This document shows, in pieces, positions 62,384 through 64,000 of a stretch of 64,000 nt of DNA (position 1 is the first letter of the stretch; every line of letters begins with the position of its first letter). This DNA is from Burkholderiaceae bacterium. Lineage in GTDB: Bacteria; Pseudomonadota; Gammaproteobacteria; Burkholderiales; Burkholderiaceae_E. The notes under the pieces were generated by a model that worked only from the letters and a program-made list of their open reading frames with translations, had not been told where the DNA came from and searched no databases. The translations under genes and the position numbers were made by a program. The stretch is from NCBI GenBank assembly GCA_023954045.1, contig JAMLIR010000001.1, positions 310,001-374,000 on the forward strand, read 5' to 3'.

Positions 62384-62956
62384 TCAGTGGCTGCCCGGCC
62401 CCACGCGGCTGAAGAGTCGCCGCCATACTCCGCCTAGCCAGGCGCCCAATCGCGCCAGCCAATCCCGCCCCACGACCGGCGCCACCGCTCCCGGCGCCAC
62501 ACCCTCGGGCGCAGCGGCCGCAGGCGCCACCGCCCCGAAGCGCTGCTCCAGATGCTCGGCGAACTGCGCGGTGCGCTCGTCCGCACGCCGCTCGAACAGG
62601 CGATCGACGACCGGCTTGAGCGGCCCTTCGCCCTTCGCGCTGATCAGGCCGCGCATCTCGGTGCCCATGCCCCGTGCCTCGAGGGCGACGTCGATCTCCA
62701 TGCTCAGGTGCTCGGCCGTCGCGATCGCGTGGAGCCTGTTCGGCGGTTCTTCCGAATCGATGTGCGCAGTGAGGTCGACGATCAGCGGCACCACGCCGAC
62801 CTTCTCCTTCACCGTCAGTTGCGCGGTCCGGTCGTCCACCACCCTGACCTGCTCGACGCCGGGGATGCACGAGCACAGCGCGTGAACGTCGCGCACGAAG
62901 CCCCACACCTCCATCGGCGGCGCATTGACGGTGAACTTCGTCTCGCGCGTCGGCAT
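62384..62956 (-). CDS. CoxG-like SRPBCC-family protein
   Basis: A 190-residue protein of the CoxG/SRPBCC helix-grip fold. The start TKFTVNAPPMEVWGFVRDVH in part, CIPGVEQVRVVDD and a later GRG-like element are typical. The tail after about residue 140 is Ala/Pro-rich and ends in a short hydrophobic and basic stretch (WLARLGAWLGGVWRRLF) that may bind the membrane, as known for CoxG in carbon monoxide dehydrogenase. The ATG at 62956 overlaps the stop of the upstream flavoprotein. No cox structural genes are in view. Confidence 0.87.
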   Translation of the reverse strand: MPTRETKFTVNAPPMEVWGFVRDVHALCSCIPGVEQVRVVDDRTAQLTVKEKVGVVPLIVDLTAHIDSEEPPNRLHAIATAEHLSMEIDVALEARGMGTEMRGLISAKGEGPLKPVVDRLFERRADERTAQFAEHLEQRFGAVAPAAAAPEGVAPGAVAPVVGRDWLARLGAWLGGVWRRLFSRVGPGSH

Positions 62957-64000
62957 CAGTCCCACCACTTGTTCAGCTTCAGGTCCTCCGCGATCACGCC
63001 GGCGGCGTTGTGTCCGGCCCCCGCGTGCACGCCGCCGCCGGGGTGGCAGTAGCCGCCGCACATGTAGAGCCCCTCGAGCGGCGTGCGATAGTCGGACCAC
63101 CCGGCGAACGGCCTGAAGTAGCCCATCTGGTCGGGCGTCATGTCGCCGACGACGTCGACGCCGTTGACGAGGTTGTCGTTGTGCCGCTCGGTGTCGGTCG
63201 GGTCCTGGATCGCCATCGCCAGGATCTTGTCGCGCGTCATGTTCGGCGCGTACGATTGCCAGAGATCGAGCACGTGCTCGGCGTACTCGGCGCGCACCCT
63301 GCTCCAGCCTGCGGGGCCGTCGGGCTCGACCCGGTACGGTGCGTATTGCCAGACCACCGCCGTGTGCCGGCCCGCGGGCGCCTGCGACGGATCGAACAGC
63401 GTGGGCAGCGTCACCTGCAGCATCTCCATGCGCGGCGGCGTGCCCATCGCGATCTCCTGGTAGGCGCGCACCTGGTCCTGGACGCTGCCGCCGAACATCT
63501 CCTGGCTGAACGCCGTGTTCACCGCTGCATTGCCCACGGCCGCGCGATAGTCCGGCGGCTCCGAGAGGGCAAGGTGCAGCACGAAGAGCGAGCGCCCGTT
63601 CGAGTGATAGCTCTTCACCCGCGTGACGAACGGGGCAGGCAGGTGCTCCTCGCCGACCATCTCGAGGAAGCTCTTCTTCGGCTCGACGTTGGTGACGACG
63701 GCGCGCGTTGCCTCGATCCGCGTGCCGTCGGCAAGCTCGACGCCGGTTGCACGGTTGCCGCGCACCAGGATGCGCTTCACCGGGGCGTCGGTGCGGACCA
63801 CGCCACCGTGCGCCTCCACCGCGCGCCTCAACCCCGTGGCCAGTTGCCCCGAGCCGCCCACGCAGATCGGCGCCTCGGCCTTCAGGATGCGGAACAGGCA
63901 GATCCACCCCTGCCCGAACTGGTCGGGCGCGAACCCGAGCACGGTCATCCGGGCAAGGAAGTGCACCTTGACAGCCTCGTTCTCGAACAACTCGTCGAGC
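62956..64000 (-). CDS. phytoene dehydrogenase-like FAD oxidoreductase, N-terminus cut by window edge
   Basis: The C-terminal 347 residues of a COG1233-type flavoprotein (phytoene desaturase/all-trans-retinol isomerase-like). Visible parts: GGSGQLATGLRRAVEAHGG, a beta stretch with RIEATRAVVTNVEP, and the C-terminal flavin segment LYMCGGYCHPGGGVHAGAGHNAA. The N-terminal Rossmann motif lies beyond 64,000 and the reading frame is open to the edge. It is coupled by ATGA to the CoxG-like gene. Substrate unknown; in many bacteria such proteins are not tied to carotenoids. Confidence 0.88.
   Translation of the reverse strand, partial: LDELFENEAVKVHFLARMTVLGFAPDQFGQGWICLFRILKAEAPICVGGSGQLATGLRRAVEAHGGVVRTDAPVKRILVRGNRATGVELADGTRIEATRAVVTNVEPKKSFLEMVGEEHLPAPFVTRVKSYHSNGRSLFVLHLALSEPPDYRAAVGNAAVNTAFSQEMFGGSVQDQVRAYQEIAMGTPPRMEMLQVTLPTLFDPSQAPAGRHTAVVWQYAPYRVEPDGPAGWSRVRAEYAEHVLDLWQSYAPNMTRDKILAMAIQDPTDTERHNDNLVNGVDVVGDMTPDQMGYFRPFAGWSDYRTPLEGLYMCGGYCHPGGGVHAGAGHNAAGVIAEDLKLNKWWD

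Noticed and set aside
1-64000. CRISPR arrays, phage genes, transposases, toxin-antitoxin or defence systems
   Set aside because: Looked for on both strands; no spaced repeats and no recognisable proteins of these kinds were seen.

Overview
The window is GC-rich DNA from a Proteobacterium, most likely a betaproteobacterium of the order Burkholderiales. The main clue is four tctC/Bug-type periplasmic binding proteins that are not next to tctAB genes. Other clues are two TRAP transporters, a gltIJKL operon of betaproteobacterial type, and dense overlapping catabolic operons. No rRNA, complete tRNA, CRISPR array, transposase or integrase was found.

Left arm (1-20.8 kb, almost all on the minus strand) is an accessory-looking catabolic block. 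A leftward TRAP operon (dctP, dctQ, two SDR dehydrogenases, dctM, a flavoprotein) occupies 19.9-13.5 kb. A LysR gene at 12.4-13.4 kb diverges from a long leftward train: hyuA, hyuB, fumarylacetoacetase, a Bug protein, a cysteine-dioxygenase-type cupin, a flavoprotein, a four-domain rhodanese, a second Bug protein and an SDR cut by the window edge. The arm ends in a 1.2-kb gene-free stretch that carries a 45-base 3' tRNA fragment (tRNA-Val(CAC)-like, 20,794-20,838). Codon use changes by eye at this point, so it is a candidate island boundary.

Middle (21.1-45.9 kb): gltIJKL-type ABC transporter genes and a methyltransferase gene; then an acyl-CoA catabolic regulon at 25.0-39.5 kb. It holds a TetR regulator, two paralogous acyl-CoA ligases, quinone oxidoreductase, thioesterase, acyl-CoA dehydrogenase, SDR, a CaiB-SDR fusion and livKHMGF. 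The 16-bp palindrome GAATGA-N4-TCATTC occurs at the divergent tetR/ligase promoters, upstream of the oxidoreductase operon and directly before livK, which points to one TetR regulon for uptake and CoA-dependent breakdown of a carboxylic acid. After it come an SBF-like transporter, a second TRAP operon (dctPQM), DUF1993, a secreted protein, an unknown protein and a DsrC/TusE-like protein.

Right arm (46.0-64.0 kb): a leftward six-gene operon (SCP2-like small protein, MmgE/PrpD protein, iron alcohol dehydrogenase, aldehyde dehydrogenase, Bug protein, flavoprotein) diverges from an IclR regulator over nested palindromes. Next are a two-subunit molybdenum hydroxylase of isoquinoline-oxidoreductase type, a serine hydrolase, the rRNA methyltransferase RlmI, an amidohydrolase plus Bug protein divergent from a LysR gene, and a CoxG-like protein coupled to a phytoene-dehydrogenase-like flavoprotein that runs off the right edge.

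All functions are read from sequence motifs and gene context; substrates of the catabolic operons are not identified. Composition statements are by eye, not computed.
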